From an uncultured Saprospirales bacterium (GTDB lineage: Bacteria; Bacteroidota; Bacteroidia; Chitinophagales; Saprospiraceae): DNA of 37,495 nt. This document shows, piece by piece, positions 25,430-34,608 of the stretch (position 1 is its first letter; each line of letters starts with the position of its first letter). The DNA is taken from NCBI GenBank assembly GCA_937864265.1, contig CALMIR010000109.1, positions 1 through 37,495 of the forward strand, written 5' to 3'. Made by a program: the position numbers and the translations under genes. The notes under the pieces were generated by a model that saw only the letters and a list, made by a program, of their open reading frames with translations, did no database searches and was not told the origin of the DNA.

Positions 25430-25492
25430 CCTGTGGGAAAATCCCGGCTAATCCGGTGCAATTGGGATGAAGCAAGGCCGAAATCCCATGGG
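25430..25492 (+). ncRNA. Structured 5' leader, family unknown
   Basis: Three nested pairings are possible: CCTGTGGGA (25430-25438) with TCCCATGGG (25484-25492), 9 bp including two G-U; CGGCT (25445-25449) with GGCCG (25476-25480); CCGGT-gca-ATTGG (25453-25465). Four GGGA/TCCC words (25435, 25442, 25464, 25484) also allow mutually exclusive local hairpins. It does not match the conserved core of any riboswitch I know. Whether it is a regulatory RNA, a dispersed repeat or chance structure is open. Confidence -1.
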
Positions 25493-25521
25493 TTGGATTT
25501 TCAAAAATAAAGCTGTCGATC

Positions 25522-25842
25522 ATGGATATACAAGCAACAAAGCTCGAACTCATCAAGATCATAGCCGACATCGAGAGCGAGAAACTCCTCGAAAAGGTGA
25601 AGGCATTGCTATATCCTACCCAAAATGGCAGCACATTACCGCCTGCTGGTGAAGTACAGGACAATGAGCCGGAATGGATCAGGCTGGCGCGGGAGCCGAT
25701 GCCGGAGCATTTGGATTTGGAAGCTTTGGCCAAAGATCAGGGGTATAGCACGGAAAAACTCTTCGCCAGTCTCCGCAGTCTTGACCGAAGTGTATTTGAA
25801 GATGAATCCTTAGAAGATATGCTCAACACGCTAACCAAATGA
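25522..25842 (+). CDS. Antitoxin-like protein upstream of a PIN toxin fragment
   Basis: 106 residues. N-terminal helix (1-32, MDIQATKLELIKIIADIESE then KLLEKVKALL), a low-complexity middle, and a C-terminal part 'LDLEALAKDQGYSTEKLFAS' followed by 'DRSVFEDESLEDMLNTL', an acidic tail of the kind antitoxins wrap around a PIN-domain toxin. Small proteins of this pattern commonly precede PIN toxins in Saprospiria. Its stop codon overlaps the start of a PIN-domain reading frame by ATGA, the standard toxin-antitoxin arrangement. It has its own promoter and a structured leader. No recognisable DNA-binding domain (AbrB, RHH or Phd) is visible, so the antitoxin call rests on context. Confidence -1.
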   Translation: MDIQATKLELIKIIADIESEKLLEKVKALLYPTQNGSTLPPAGEVQDNEPEWIRLAREPMPEHLDLEALAKDQGYSTEKLFASLRSLDRSVFEDESLEDMLNTLTK

Positions 25843-25967
25843 AGCCTTACCTTTTAGATACCAATATCATTGTTGGATTAGTTAGGAACAAAGTCTTTAA
25901 GCAAAAATTCGGGGAAAAATATTTTTCTCATTCCTTGCTTCGGGGTCTCACCCATACCATTCCCTGA
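25839..25967 (+). pseudogene. Truncated PIN-domain (VapC-like) toxin
   Basis: The frame opens with MKPYLLDTNIIVGLVRNK, the first strand and catalytic Asp of a PIN nuclease ('LDTN'). After about residue 28 the sequence no longer resembles the family, and it stops at residue 42. A full VapC is about 130 residues and needs three further acidic residues that are missing here. The last 20 bp overlap the 3' end of the convergent GCS2-CBS gene. A deletion has evidently removed the rest of the toxin. No toxin activity is expected from the remaining piece. Confidence -1.
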
Positions 25968-27813
25968 AATCGGTATCGGTTAAGAACCCCACCATTTTAC
26001 CTTCTGTCAATACAGGTAAGCAGCCAATGCCGTGCAATTTTAAAATACGGAACGCTTCATCCAGCAAAATACCTTCTTCTACCGTTATCAATTCCTTGGT
26101 CATAACATCCTTGGCCAGCAATTCATCATCGTCTGCTAATATATCCGTTAGATTGCTGGCGGTAACCAGCCCGATAAGCTCCCCTGCTTCATTTTCAATG
26201 GGTACATGTCGGATATTTTTCCATTGCATCATGGCTTTTACCATAGCTACAGAGTCATTTTCACTTAGCGTAAAAACATCGGTATGCATGACCCGGCCTA
26301 TCGTCACCCAGGGGCTATTGCCCAAATCGTATAAACGGGTACAGGAAATATCATCCCATTCATGCACCGGACGACCAGAATGAAAACCTTCTACCAGCCC
26401 AGCCGTCAATTCTTGCACAGCAACGCCCACCCCGTAGCAATCCAGTAGTTTCCTGAAATTTCGGATTTGCCAATTAGCGCCGTTTTGTCCAGAGATGGCT
26501 CGACGCTCGATGATGTTTAAATAGTGCTGAATTTGATGATGATTCATCCCTGTTGTTGACAAGCCTTTTGCAGCAATGGGTAAAAGCCGATCCAATACCA
26601 ATTTTTGTGCACTCAGGTAGTGGCCATTCCACCAAAACTGGGCTTGCAAGCCATTGCGGGCAGCGTGATAAAAGTGCTCCGATGCCTGCCGGAAAGGCAC
26701 ATCTTCGCAAAGGGTAGAATACTTTTCTGGCATTCCTTTCATCAGCCCCAGCCAAAAAGCAAAATTGGCCATTTCATCTGCTACGGTTGGCCCGGCAGGG
26801 ATGTATCGGCATTCGATGCGCAAATGCGGATAACCCGTATCGCTGATGCCATAGCAGGGGCGATTCCAGCTGTAAATGGTGCCATTATGCACTTTCAGGG
26901 CTTTGAGGTCGGGTACGCTGTTTCTGTATAGGCAGTCCAGCGAATCTTCTTCAATGTCGCTAGCAAGAATCAAGGGATAACGGCTGATGTTTTCCTTAAA
27001 ATATTCGGAAACGGACTGGTTCAGCCAACGATGACCAAAGCTAACCCGGCCAGACTTTTGACGGTTGTGATTGGAAGAGGTGCGCAAATCAACGCTTTGT
27101 TGAAAAAGGGCAATCCTGGTTTCGTGCCAAAGTTCCCGCCCCATGAGTACTGGCGAATTGGCGCTGATGGCCAGCACCGGGCCGGATATCCATTGCGCCC
27201 AGTTGTATTGCGCCACAAAATCGTGTGGATCAATTTGCAAGTGCAACTGAAAGCTGGTATTGCACGCTTCAAACAAAATATTATCCAATCGGGCGATGAG
27301 TTCATCCGTACCCAATACATGAATTTCAAAATCGTTGCCCCGCATTTTGTGCATGGTATGACTGAGCAAAAAATAGCGCTCCCTGGGCGTCATATTTTCA
27401 AACCCCAAGTGGCTTTTGCGCAAAGTGGGCAATATTCCAGTAAGCAGTACTTTGGACTGGTAATCGTGACACCTTTTTTTCAAGAGGCTCAACATGTCTT
27501 CCAACTGATGCAGGGTATTGTCCAAAGCCGAAGCGTCCAACACTTGAGGATCGAGGTTGATTTCCAAATTGAAGCGGCCAATCTCTGTTGTAAATTGAGG
27601 GGGCAAGCCAGCTTCCAATAATTCGGGACCAATCATAGTAGGCTGAAAGAATGCATCTACCAGACACAGTTCTTGTTCAGCTCCCACTCGTTGGATGCCT
27701 TTTTCAAAATATTGTTCTGCCAACATGTGGTCTAATGCCTTCACGTCATTGATCAAATGATGGACGAACCGATTCCTGGAATCAGTCGTAGAACGAACCT
27801 TGAGTTCTCCCAT
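25948..27813 (-). CDS. GCS2-family carboxylate-amine ligase fused to CBS pair
   Basis: 621 residues. Residues about 15-480 match the GCS2 glutamate-cysteine-ligase superfamily: 'VGAEQELCLVD' (ATP/metal-binding start), 'EIGRFNLEINLDP' and 'CNTSFQLHLQIDPHDF', then 'GPVLAISANSPVLMGRELWHETRIALF'. Two CBS domains follow at about 505-555 ('VMHTDVFTLSENDSVAMVKA') and 565-620 ('VMTKELITVEEGILLDEAF'). The enzyme would couple a carboxylate to an amine with ATP, classically glutamate with cysteine; the true substrate is not evident. CBS domains suggest control by adenine nucleotides. The gene begins 6 bp after the universal stress protein gene, so the two form an operon. Its 3' end touches the truncated toxin locus. 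Confidence -1.
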   Translation of the reverse strand: MGELKVRSTTDSRNRFVHHLINDVKALDHMLAEQYFEKGIQRVGAEQELCLVDAFFQPTMIGPELLEAGLPPQFTTEIGRFNLEINLDPQVLDASALDNTLHQLEDMLSLLKKRCHDYQSKVLLTGILPTLRKSHLGFENMTPRERYFLLSHTMHKMRGNDFEIHVLGTDELIARLDNILFEACNTSFQLHLQIDPHDFVAQYNWAQWISGPVLAISANSPVLMGRELWHETRIALFQQSVDLRTSSNHNRQKSGRVSFGHRWLNQSVSEYFKENISRYPLILASDIEEDSLDCLYRNSVPDLKALKVHNGTIYSWNRPCYGISDTGYPHLRIECRYIPAGPTVADEMANFAFWLGLMKGMPEKYSTLCEDVPFRQASEHFYHAARNGLQAQFWWNGHYLSAQKLVLDRLLPIAAKGLSTTGMNHHQIQHYLNIIERRAISGQNGANWQIRNFRKLLDCYGVGVAVQELTAGLVEGFHSGRPVHEWDDISCTRLYDLGNSPWVTIGRVMHTDVFTLSENDSVAMVKAMMQWKNIRHVPIENEAGELIGLVTASNLTDILADDDELLAKDVMTKELITVEEGILLDEAFRILKLHGIGCLPVLTEGKMVGFLTDTDFREWYG

Positions 27814-27819
27814 AAGCCC

Positions 27820-28671
27820 TTATTTTAAGATAAGCAGAGGTATATGCGTGACAAAGGCCATGCCTTTGGTCCGACTTTTGTGAAACAGGTTTTCCAGCCA
27901 ATGCCGCTGTGGGGTGTACATCACTAATAAATCAATATCATGCACTGCCGTGAACTCTTCTAATGCTTTGGTAACAGAATTATCGGATAAGGCGTGAAAA
28001 GTGATTTGTAATCCCGGTGCGTGGTGTTCGAAAAAATGCCCCAATTGCGCAAAATCAAGCGCGGTATCCAGTGATCCTTCGGTATTGACGTGTACACAGC
28101 GAACCAATGGAGCAAAAGTTTCGAGCAATTTGCCGATTTCCCAAATGTGGTAAGGGTCTGCATCTCTTAAATCACTGGCATAGGCCATTGACTTTACATC
28201 GTGAAAATTGGCCAGTTCAGGAATTACCCACACCGGGCAAGGCGATTTTTCAATCACGCTGCTGGTGACACTTCCGAAAAATTTTTCCAAAAGGCTGTGC
28301 TGCCCCTTTGTACCCATAACAATGAGGTCGCAATCCCAATCTTCAGCTTTTTCTGAAATAAGCGCAGCAGGCGTGCCTATTTCCACCCCCGATTGAATAT
28401 CTGGCCTGTTTTGCATTTCATAAAATGGAGAAAGCTGTGCCAGGCTCAATTCGATAAATGGCTTTAAGAGATCCTTGGCCGCCTCCAGTTTGTCTTGGGT
28501 GGCTTTAGCTGCCAAAACTGGCAAGTCCAGGGCTTCATATTCGGGATAAACAACGTGTAAGACCTGGATTTTAGCCTTAAAGTGATCGGCCAATCTGAGG
28601 CAATAGCGAAATGCATTTTGCGCCGTTGGTGAAAAATCAGTAGGGAACAGGATTTTTTCGATGCTAATCAT
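27820..28671 (-). CDS. Tandem universal stress protein (UspA family)
   Basis: 283 residues, two Usp domains in one chain: residues 1-150 ('ILFPTDFSPTAQNAFRYCLRLA' start, with the ATP-binding 'VMGTKGQHSLLEKFFGSVTS' and 'SPCPVWVIP') and about 155-283, a divergent second copy ending 'THIPLLILK' that lacks the G-x2-G-x9-G-S signature. One ATP site is therefore likely. Usp proteins act in stress and energy signalling. It lies 6 bp upstream of a ligase carrying CBS (adenine-nucleotide) domains, so both products of this operon may sense nucleotide state. Confidence -1.
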   Translation of the reverse strand: MISIEKILFPTDFSPTAQNAFRYCLRLADHFKAKIQVLHVVYPEYEALDLPVLAAKATQDKLEAAKDLLKPFIELSLAQLSPFYEMQNRPDIQSGVEIGTPAALISEKAEDWDCDLIVMGTKGQHSLLEKFFGSVTSSVIEKSPCPVWVIPELANFHDVKSMAYASDLRDADPYHIWEIGKLLETFAPLVRCVHVNTEGSLDTALDFAQLGHFFEHHAPGLQITFHALSDNSVTKALEEFTAVHDIDLLVMYTPQRHWLENLFHKSRTKGMAFVTHIPLLILK

Positions 28672-28793
28672 GGCTTTATGCTATTTGTACTTGCAAAAAA
28701 GCCTTTTTTTAGCGCAAAAGCGCTGATTTATATCATATCCTGAACTGATTTTTACCTAAGAAGTGTGCAAAAAATTACTTCCCAATTTATCAT

Positions 28794-31700
28794 TTACAGT
28801 TTGAGCAACTTTTTCATCACCTGCTGATTGCCAAAAGTAAAGGCATAAAAATACAGCCCGGGGCCGGGTAAATCGGTTTCGTTCAAAATGAATTGATGGG
28901 TGCCTTTTGGATACCAATCAGATAGGCTAAATACGTTGTTGCCTTGAGGGTCAAAAATTTGAACTTGAAGCCAACCCGCTTCTGGCAAGTAAAATGGAAT
29001 GGCCGTAGTAGCCGAAAACGGATTCGGGTAATTTTGACCGACCGTGAATGTATTAGCGTGTCGGAAAGCTATTTGCATGGAATATTTATCAAGCGCAGCG
29101 CTGTAAGCTTCGCCTGGAATAGCGTTTTCGTTCAAGCTTAAGTAGTCAGATAAATGGCCAGATCGCAACGCTTTAACCTGCAAAGTCAGCAATTCGCTTC
29201 CTGCTTCCGCCATTTTTGCGCCATTCCAGCTTACATGTAGAGATTCATCGAAAAGTTGAAAATGCGCGTCTGAACACAAGCCATCTGCCACATCCAATAT
29301 TTCCATTGCTTTGGAGTCCCAACGAAGTGAAAACTGACAACCCAGCGCTGCCTGCTCCAAAAGAATGGGTAATTGAACGGTTTTTCCAGGCGTCATGGAA
29401 ACATCTTCTATGCCCAAATCCAAACTCAGGCTGTTTCGGTCGGTAATGCTTTGCAGGTCATCAGTAGTTGCGCTCAAATCCACGTCCCCTATTTTGATGG
29501 CTACAAAATCCACATCCAATATTTGGCCGTTCAGGTCATTGGCACTAAAGAATTCCGGAAAATCCTGTAGCCAGGGGTTACTTGGATTGGGAAATTGGTA
29601 GCTTTTTGGCACAAATCGCCAACTGGTATTGTCTGAAAATTCCACATCAATACTCAAAATGAGCTTGCGTATTTCAATAATGTCAATTGTACTGACATTG
29701 CCAGAATTGTTTACATCCGCAGCAATCAATTTATAGGGAGAGCTGAACGGCGTGATACCCAGAATGTGTTGGTTGATCAATACGATGTCGAACGTAGAAA
29801 CACCATTCCTATCATCTCCGTCCCGATAAGGGGTAACCGTATAGTCATAGTTGATCGACAAAGTATTAAAGGCATAGAATCCATCTTGGTTGGTGGTGAT
29901 GCTTTCGTTGGCGCTACCGCTTAACTGCACATCGATATTGGGCGTAGCATGGCCATTTTCACGCTCGACAAAGCCGGCAATCAGCCCTTCGCCCTGATCG
30001 GGATTGCAATTAGCCAGGTTGTTTTGCAACAGCAGGAAGGTTTCGCAATAATCGTAATTGGGTCCGCCAATGGTGCCATCAGGCTGTACCGCATACGGGT
30101 TATTAGCGCTATCCCAGGCGTATATTTCCACAATCACGACCCCCACATCATCGCAGGTCAACACAATCCCGTTCTGATCGCGGTCGGGCATTTCCCCAAT
30201 TTTGTTGATCGAATAAGTGATGGGTTCGACACAATCGGTGTTCGAACTGGCTATGAATTGTTCGGCAAATATAGTGATGGCCCCGCCATCTAAATCACCG
30301 TCTCCATCGGCATCGGTATTGGGCGGCAAAGGCATCAGCTCTGTGACCAGGCCATTGATACAAACCGGGGCAGGCGATAGGCAATCCACAATCTCAAAAG
30401 GAATGGTAGCCGCGCTGGTATTGCCACAGCCATCCGTCACTACAATCTCCAGCGTGTGCATGCCCAGGGGAAATTCCTGCAGAATTTTCCATTTGGGATA
30501 AGTGCCAAAAATGGCTGTGATCATCGAATCGACAATCCCATCGGAATATTCATCGTAAAACACCTCGATGGTCAGATCGTCAGGGGTACAATTATCAACG
30601 GTGAGGAAAATCAACTCCACTTCCGCACTACAATCCACATTATCTACTGTACAAAAAGCGAGTGGCGATAAAAATTGGATAATAGGTGCTATGGTATCAT
30701 AAACCTTCAAGCGCTGGGTGTATTGCCAGTAGCCATTAGATGTTGTCTGTCGCCAATAACCATCTGGGTTGGTCGTTCCGTCACAGTTGCCGGGCTTGGT
30801 TCCGGCAGGTGGATTATTGTTGGTCTCGTCATTGTCCCGATCAATATAAGTATGATCCGGGCGGCGGAGTACCCATACCGCTTCATCCCCCACTTGTCCG
30901 TCGCAGTCTTCATCTTCCCGAACTAACATGGGTGAGGCCTCACCATCGTACTCACACCAATTGATGACTCGGTAGGTGCGGAAAATTTTGAAACACTCAT
31001 CGCCAGAAGCTGAAAAAAAGTCGTCTTCAACGCTGATGGCCAACAGATCGCAGGCCAATTCATTGATGCCTATCGTATCGACATTGGGGTAACCACAATT
31101 GGCACCGCCATCCGCAGGAAAATAGATTTCATAATTGTGCACTTCTTCAATACTGATCAGTTGTTGACAAGTGCCTTCGGAGAAATTTCCAGAATCATCC
31201 ACAGCCCTGAATATACGGATAAACGTACCGAACCCGCAATCGTGTAAATTGACGATCGGTGTTAATTCTTCCCAAGTAGCGTGGCAATTATCGTTTACCA
31301 TTGGCGTGCCAAACAAACCAGCTAATTCACTGGTATCATATGGATCAAAATCATAGGGCAGTTCGTTGCAATTCACCGTCACCTCATGTGGTGGGGTACA
31401 CATTGGTTTTACTTTGTCCTCGACTAGAAAATCCATCCAGCAAATATCCTCATTGCCTGCGGAATCAATGACTTTTAGCTCAAGCGTAATCAAGTCGCCC
31501 ACATCGCAGCAGCTAAAGTCCACGTATTCCCCCCAGGGCGAATAATAGGTTGGAACACTGTTGCAATTGCCATCGCGGAAAATTTCCCGCCGTATTTCAA
31601 AACGTTCAATTCCACAATTGTCAAAACTGCCTTCGTTGAGCTGCTCTGCAAAAATCCTCAAAGTGCCGTTGCCTCCCAGAGAAGCATTCAATTGATCCAC

Positions 31701-34220
31701 ACAAACAGCAGAAGGGTTGACCATATCTTTGGCGCAGAAATCGCATTCCTTTATACTCGAATTGCCGCACTCATCGGTAACGATAAAACGAAAGCGGTGG
31801 CATCCGGCAGGAATACCGCTTACCATGCGATTAGGCGCATCGGCAGCAATAGTAGCCAGTACCACGGTTTGTGTAACGGTATCTATTGGCAAACCTTCGT
31901 TGTTGTAAATGATTTCCACTTCATCCGTGACGAGTTCCGTGTAAACCTCCCAAAGCGAACAATTGTCGCTTACAACGGGTAAAGGAGCAGAAAAGCTCGC
32001 CGTACAGGAAAAAGGCGAAGTGGGATAAACCAAGGGATCTGGAAAACCATCCCCATTGAGATCCACCAAAGGGCAGGATACTTGGGGAGAGGTAAAATCG
32101 CCAATTTTGATAATTTGAAAATAATTGATCGATTGGCCCGGATTGCACCAGTCGATGATGTTCCAGGTTCTGATAAATTTATAAGACAAAGGACACACAT
32201 CAATCAAAGGCCCATCCTCATAAGTAGCGCCAATGCTGCAATAGGAATCATTGAGATCGACGATGCCAGAAGCGGTCACGATGAAGGGATACCCGGTAAA
32301 TTCTGGCGCGGGATTGCCGAACGGATCGGTTGGAAAAACCTCATCACACTCAATGGGCACCGTAGCTGGTGGTAAAGAAACGTCAGAGATGGTCGGTTGT
32401 CGAAAATTGATGCGTTGATTGCAGGTAGTGGAATTGCCTTTGGCATCATAAGCGATGAAAAAACGCAGGATGTAGGGCACGCCACAATCGGGCGCATTTT
32501 CAAAAACATTCAACACATTGAGATCAACAGCAGAGCAATTGTCCGCATAAATCGGCTCGCCAGTCCAAGACAAACTATCTGGATGGCTTTGAATCAAAGC
32601 GACATCACCACAAAATAAAGGATAGGTGATCGGAAGCGCCGTTTGGCTAACACCTGCTAATTGGCCATTGTCATCGCTAAAAACGATGTATTGGTAATCG
32701 CCCGTTGCCCCCGGTTCATCCGAAGTGGTAAGCAACCAATAAGTATTTCCTGCCTGCAAAGGCAAGGTTATTCTTACAAATGGATCGCTGAGCCCGCCGG
32801 GGAAAGGATTGCCCGCCTGTGGCACATCGGCCTGGGCCAGGATATTACTGCAAGGGTTCTCGGGATCAAAAACGCCTTGAAACAAGGCCATATCTCCGTC
32901 ACCGCTGCTAAAGTCCGAAACCAGGGCAAAGGTGTAATAATCGCTTGTACTGATGTTTAATTCGATCAATTCATAGTAACGCAGCCCATTCGCATTGAAA
33001 TTTTCTATCAGACACGAATAAATAGCTGTATTGATCTGTGGGTCACTGCTGTCCAGGTTGCCTTGCAAAACCTGTACCTGCTCATATATTTGTACTTCAT
33101 CGGCGGTAGGAGGGCATTGCAAGGAGGGCGGTATCAGGTCTTGTGCATCGATGTACCCCCAACAAGGCTCAAAATCACTCAATGCCCAATCGGTATAAGT
33201 AAATTGCCAGTTTTTAATAACGGCGCTAGGATCGAAGCCAGGTAAACCGGGATTGAACAAACTGAACACGATGACTTGTCCGGGCAATACCGACCAACTT
33301 TCAGATGCCGTTGTATTAGCGCTTGCTGCAAAAAAATCAACTACGCTGCCATTGGTTTCATAAAGAGACCCAGAAAACAGCACGCCCGCAGAAAACCCCG
33401 ATAAAGATCGATCGAATGTTATTTGTCCGGCCTGCGTAATGGGAATCACCGCAGCAGCAAAACCTGCACTGGATTGGCCACCGTAAAAGCTTAAACTGTC
33501 AGTGGCTGGATTGAACGTCACATGACCAAACAAATCGGCATGTAGCCGCCATGCTGATGGGGTGAAAAGGCTGGTGAAACCTGGAATGGGTAGAGGCGTA
33601 ATTTCACTGATGGAGTAGGGAAAAATACCGCAGCCATCCAACTGTGCGCCATTGGCCGGCGATTCATCTTCTATTTCGATGGCAAATGAGACATCACTCA
33701 AACAACCCATTTCTCCCTCTAGCACCATATCCGCTGTGACAAGGCGCTGGCAGTTGGCATCCAAAGGAATGACGATCGTATCATTACAAGCCAAACTTGG
33801 CTCAATGGCTTCAGCCAAACTAACCTCCAAGGTCATATTTTCTTGGGCTGTATTGCCGCTGGCATCACTAGCCGTAATCGTTATTTCATGTGTCCCGGCG
33901 CTGGCCCAAATCAGGTAAGTTGATGCGTAAGGATGCTGCCAATAAATCGAAGCACCAGGAGGCGATTGAGCAGTGATTTGTATCTGTGGATTAGGGTCAC
34001 AGGCATCGTGGGCAGAAATATCGATGAAAAATACGGCAAGGGGTTCTGGCGAACAAGAAGATAGTTGTGCGCTCAAAGCTTGTGTCGGATAGACAATAAC
34101 TGGAGCATCTATATCCGGGTCGCAATCAGACGCGGCCATCCATACTGGAATAGATGACGTTGGGCCTCCCGAGGCCAAAGCCCACATCCAGCAGAACAGC
34201 AACAGCACAAACCTGAACAT
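28794..34220 (-). CDS. Giant T9SS-secreted protein with dockerin- and cohesin-like domains
   Basis: 1808 residues. Signal peptide at 1-17 ('FCWMWALASG'). The long central part (about 35-1420) is a series of HYR/Ig-like beta-sandwich units rich in Cys, Asp and 'DxCG' motifs (for example 'VVTDGCGNTSAATIPFEI'). Next come a carboxypeptidase-regulatory-like domain (about 1425-1497, 'GLIAGFVERENGHATPNIDV' start), a dockerin-type EF-hand segment (about 1498-1597, 'AADVNNSGNVSTIDIIEIRK' and 'ANDLNGQILDVDFVAIKIGDV'), and a cohesin-like domain (about 1598-1722, 'LPILLEQAALGCQFSLRW'). The end is a type A T9SS sorting domain (1723-1808, 'GQNYPNPFSATTAIPF'), so it should be exported and anchored at the cell surface. 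Role: probably adhesion or matrix. Enzyme domains are not seen. Confidence -1.
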   Translation of the reverse strand: MFRFVLLLFCWMWALASGGPTSSIPVWMAASDCDPDIDAPVIVYPTQALSAQLSSCSPEPLAVFFIDISAHDACDPNPQIQITAQSPPGASIYWQHPYASTYLIWASAGTHEITITASDASGNTAQENMTLEVSLAEAIEPSLACNDTIVIPLDANCQRLVTADMVLEGEMGCLSDVSFAIEIEDESPANGAQLDGCGIFPYSISEITPLPIPGFTSLFTPSAWRLHADLFGHVTFNPATDSLSFYGGQSSAGFAAAVIPITQAGQITFDRSLSGFSAGVLFSGSLYETNGSVVDFFAASANTTASESWSVLPGQVIVFSLFNPGLPGFDPSAVIKNWQFTYTDWALSDFEPCWGYIDAQDLIPPSLQCPPTADEVQIYEQVQVLQGNLDSSDPQINTAIYSCLIENFNANGLRYYELIELNISTSDYYTFALVSDFSSGDGDMALFQGVFDPENPCSNILAQADVPQAGNPFPGGLSDPFVRITLPLQAGNTYWLLTTSDEPGATGDYQYIVFSDDNGQLAGVSQTALPITYPLFCGDVALIQSHPDSLSWTGEPIYADNCSAVDLNVLNVFENAPDCGVPYILRFFIAYDAKGNSTTCNQRINFRQPTISDVSLPPATVPIECDEVFPTDPFGNPAPEFTGYPFIVTASGIVDLNDSYCSIGATYEDGPLIDVCPLSYKFIRTWNIIDWCNPGQSINYFQIIKIGDFTSPQVSCPLVDLNGDGFPDPLVYPTSPFSCTASFSAPLPVVSDNCSLWEVYTELVTDEVEIIYNNEGLPIDTVTQTVVLATIAADAPNRMVSGIPAGCHRFRFIVTDECGNSSIKECDFCAKDMVNPSAVCVDQLNASLGGNGTLRIFAEQLNEGSFDNCGIERFEIRREIFRDGNCNSVPTYYSPWGEYVDFSCCDVGDLITLELKVIDSAGNEDICWMDFLVEDKVKPMCTPPHEVTVNCNELPYDFDPYDTSELAGLFGTPMVNDNCHATWEELTPIVNLHDCGFGTFIRIFRAVDDSGNFSEGTCQQLISIEEVHNYEIYFPADGGANCGYPNVDTIGINELACDLLAISVEDDFFSASGDECFKIFRTYRVINWCEYDGEASPMLVREDEDCDGQVGDEAVWVLRRPDHTYIDRDNDETNNNPPAGTKPGNCDGTTNPDGYWRQTTSNGYWQYTQRLKVYDTIAPIIQFLSPLAFCTVDNVDCSAEVELIFLTVDNCTPDDLTIEVFYDEYSDGIVDSMITAIFGTYPKWKILQEFPLGMHTLEIVVTDGCGNTSAATIPFEIVDCLSPAPVCINGLVTELMPLPPNTDADGDGDLDGGAITIFAEQFIASSNTDCVEPITYSINKIGEMPDRDQNGIVLTCDDVGVVIVEIYAWDSANNPYAVQPDGTIGGPNYDYCETFLLLQNNLANCNPDQGEGLIAGFVERENGHATPNIDVQLSGSANESITTNQDGFYAFNTLSINYDYTVTPYRDGDDRNGVSTFDIVLINQHILGITPFSSPYKLIAADVNNSGNVSTIDIIEIRKLILSIDVEFSDNTSWRFVPKSYQFPNPSNPWLQDFPEFFSANDLNGQILDVDFVAIKIGDVDLSATTDDLQSITDRNSLSLDLGIEDVSMTPGKTVQLPILLEQAALGCQFSLRWDSKAMEILDVADGLCSDAHFQLFDESLHVSWNGAKMAEAGSELLTLQVKALRSGHLSDYLSLNENAIPGEAYSAALDKYSMQIAFRHANTFTVGQNYPNPFSATTAIPFYLPEAGWLQVQIFDPQGNNVFSLSDWYPKGTHQFILNETDLPGPGLYFYAFTFGNQQVMKKLLKL

Positions 34221-34608
34221 GACAAAGCGTTTATTCTATTTTTAAATACCTACCCAAAGGTTTTGTTCACAAAAAAGCAACCGGGATGTAATGTCTGTAA
34301 AAAGTAGATTCCTTTAACATCCTTTTTGTGCGCTAAAAGATGTTATCGGACCACTGATATTTGTTCATGGTAAGTTAAGGACTTTATCTTGACGCAGTTC
34401 TTAAAAAAACTACAAAGGGGTAGGGCAATGCAATATATCTGCAATGTAAGGTAGAGATGATGATGCATTTGCCATTAGCGCGAAACAAAGTTATAAAAAG
34501 TTATTAACGTATGCGTTTTTTTTTAGGTTGTTTGTGTTTTCTGAGTCATTCTATTGCTTTTCGCTGAAAAAACAGAAATTAGCCCCGAATTCAGGTTAAA
34601 CCCAGTCT
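34221..34608. other. 388-bp divergent intergenic region
   Basis: No gene is visible. A weak promoter-like pair for the plus-strand gene lies at TTTG 34360-34363 with TATCTTG 34385-34391 (spacing 21, imperfect -7). A direct repeat AAGTTAT (34492 region) is A/T-rich and unremarkable. I see no clear promoter for the giant minus-strand gene. Confidence -1.

Noticed and set aside
25462-25487. Hammerhead ribozyme, from GATGA ... GAAA
   Set aside because: The core lacks the CTGATGA context, a proper stem II and a cleavage-site triplet in position; the two words sit in one simple hairpin.
25430-25492. Cobalamin riboswitch, because of GGTG and AATCCGG words
   Set aside because: The conserved CTGxCCCGCxACTGT core and the distal B12-box are absent, and the downstream gene is not related to B12.
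27031-27621. 196-codon plus-strand frame inside the GCS2-CBS gene
   Set aside because: It lies wholly antisense to the conserved GCS2 catalytic domain, whose motifs are unmistakable.
28711-28724. AGCGCAAAAGCGCT hairpin as terminator
   Set aside because: On neither strand is it followed by a T-tract; its position upstream of the universal stress gene makes a leader hairpin equally likely.
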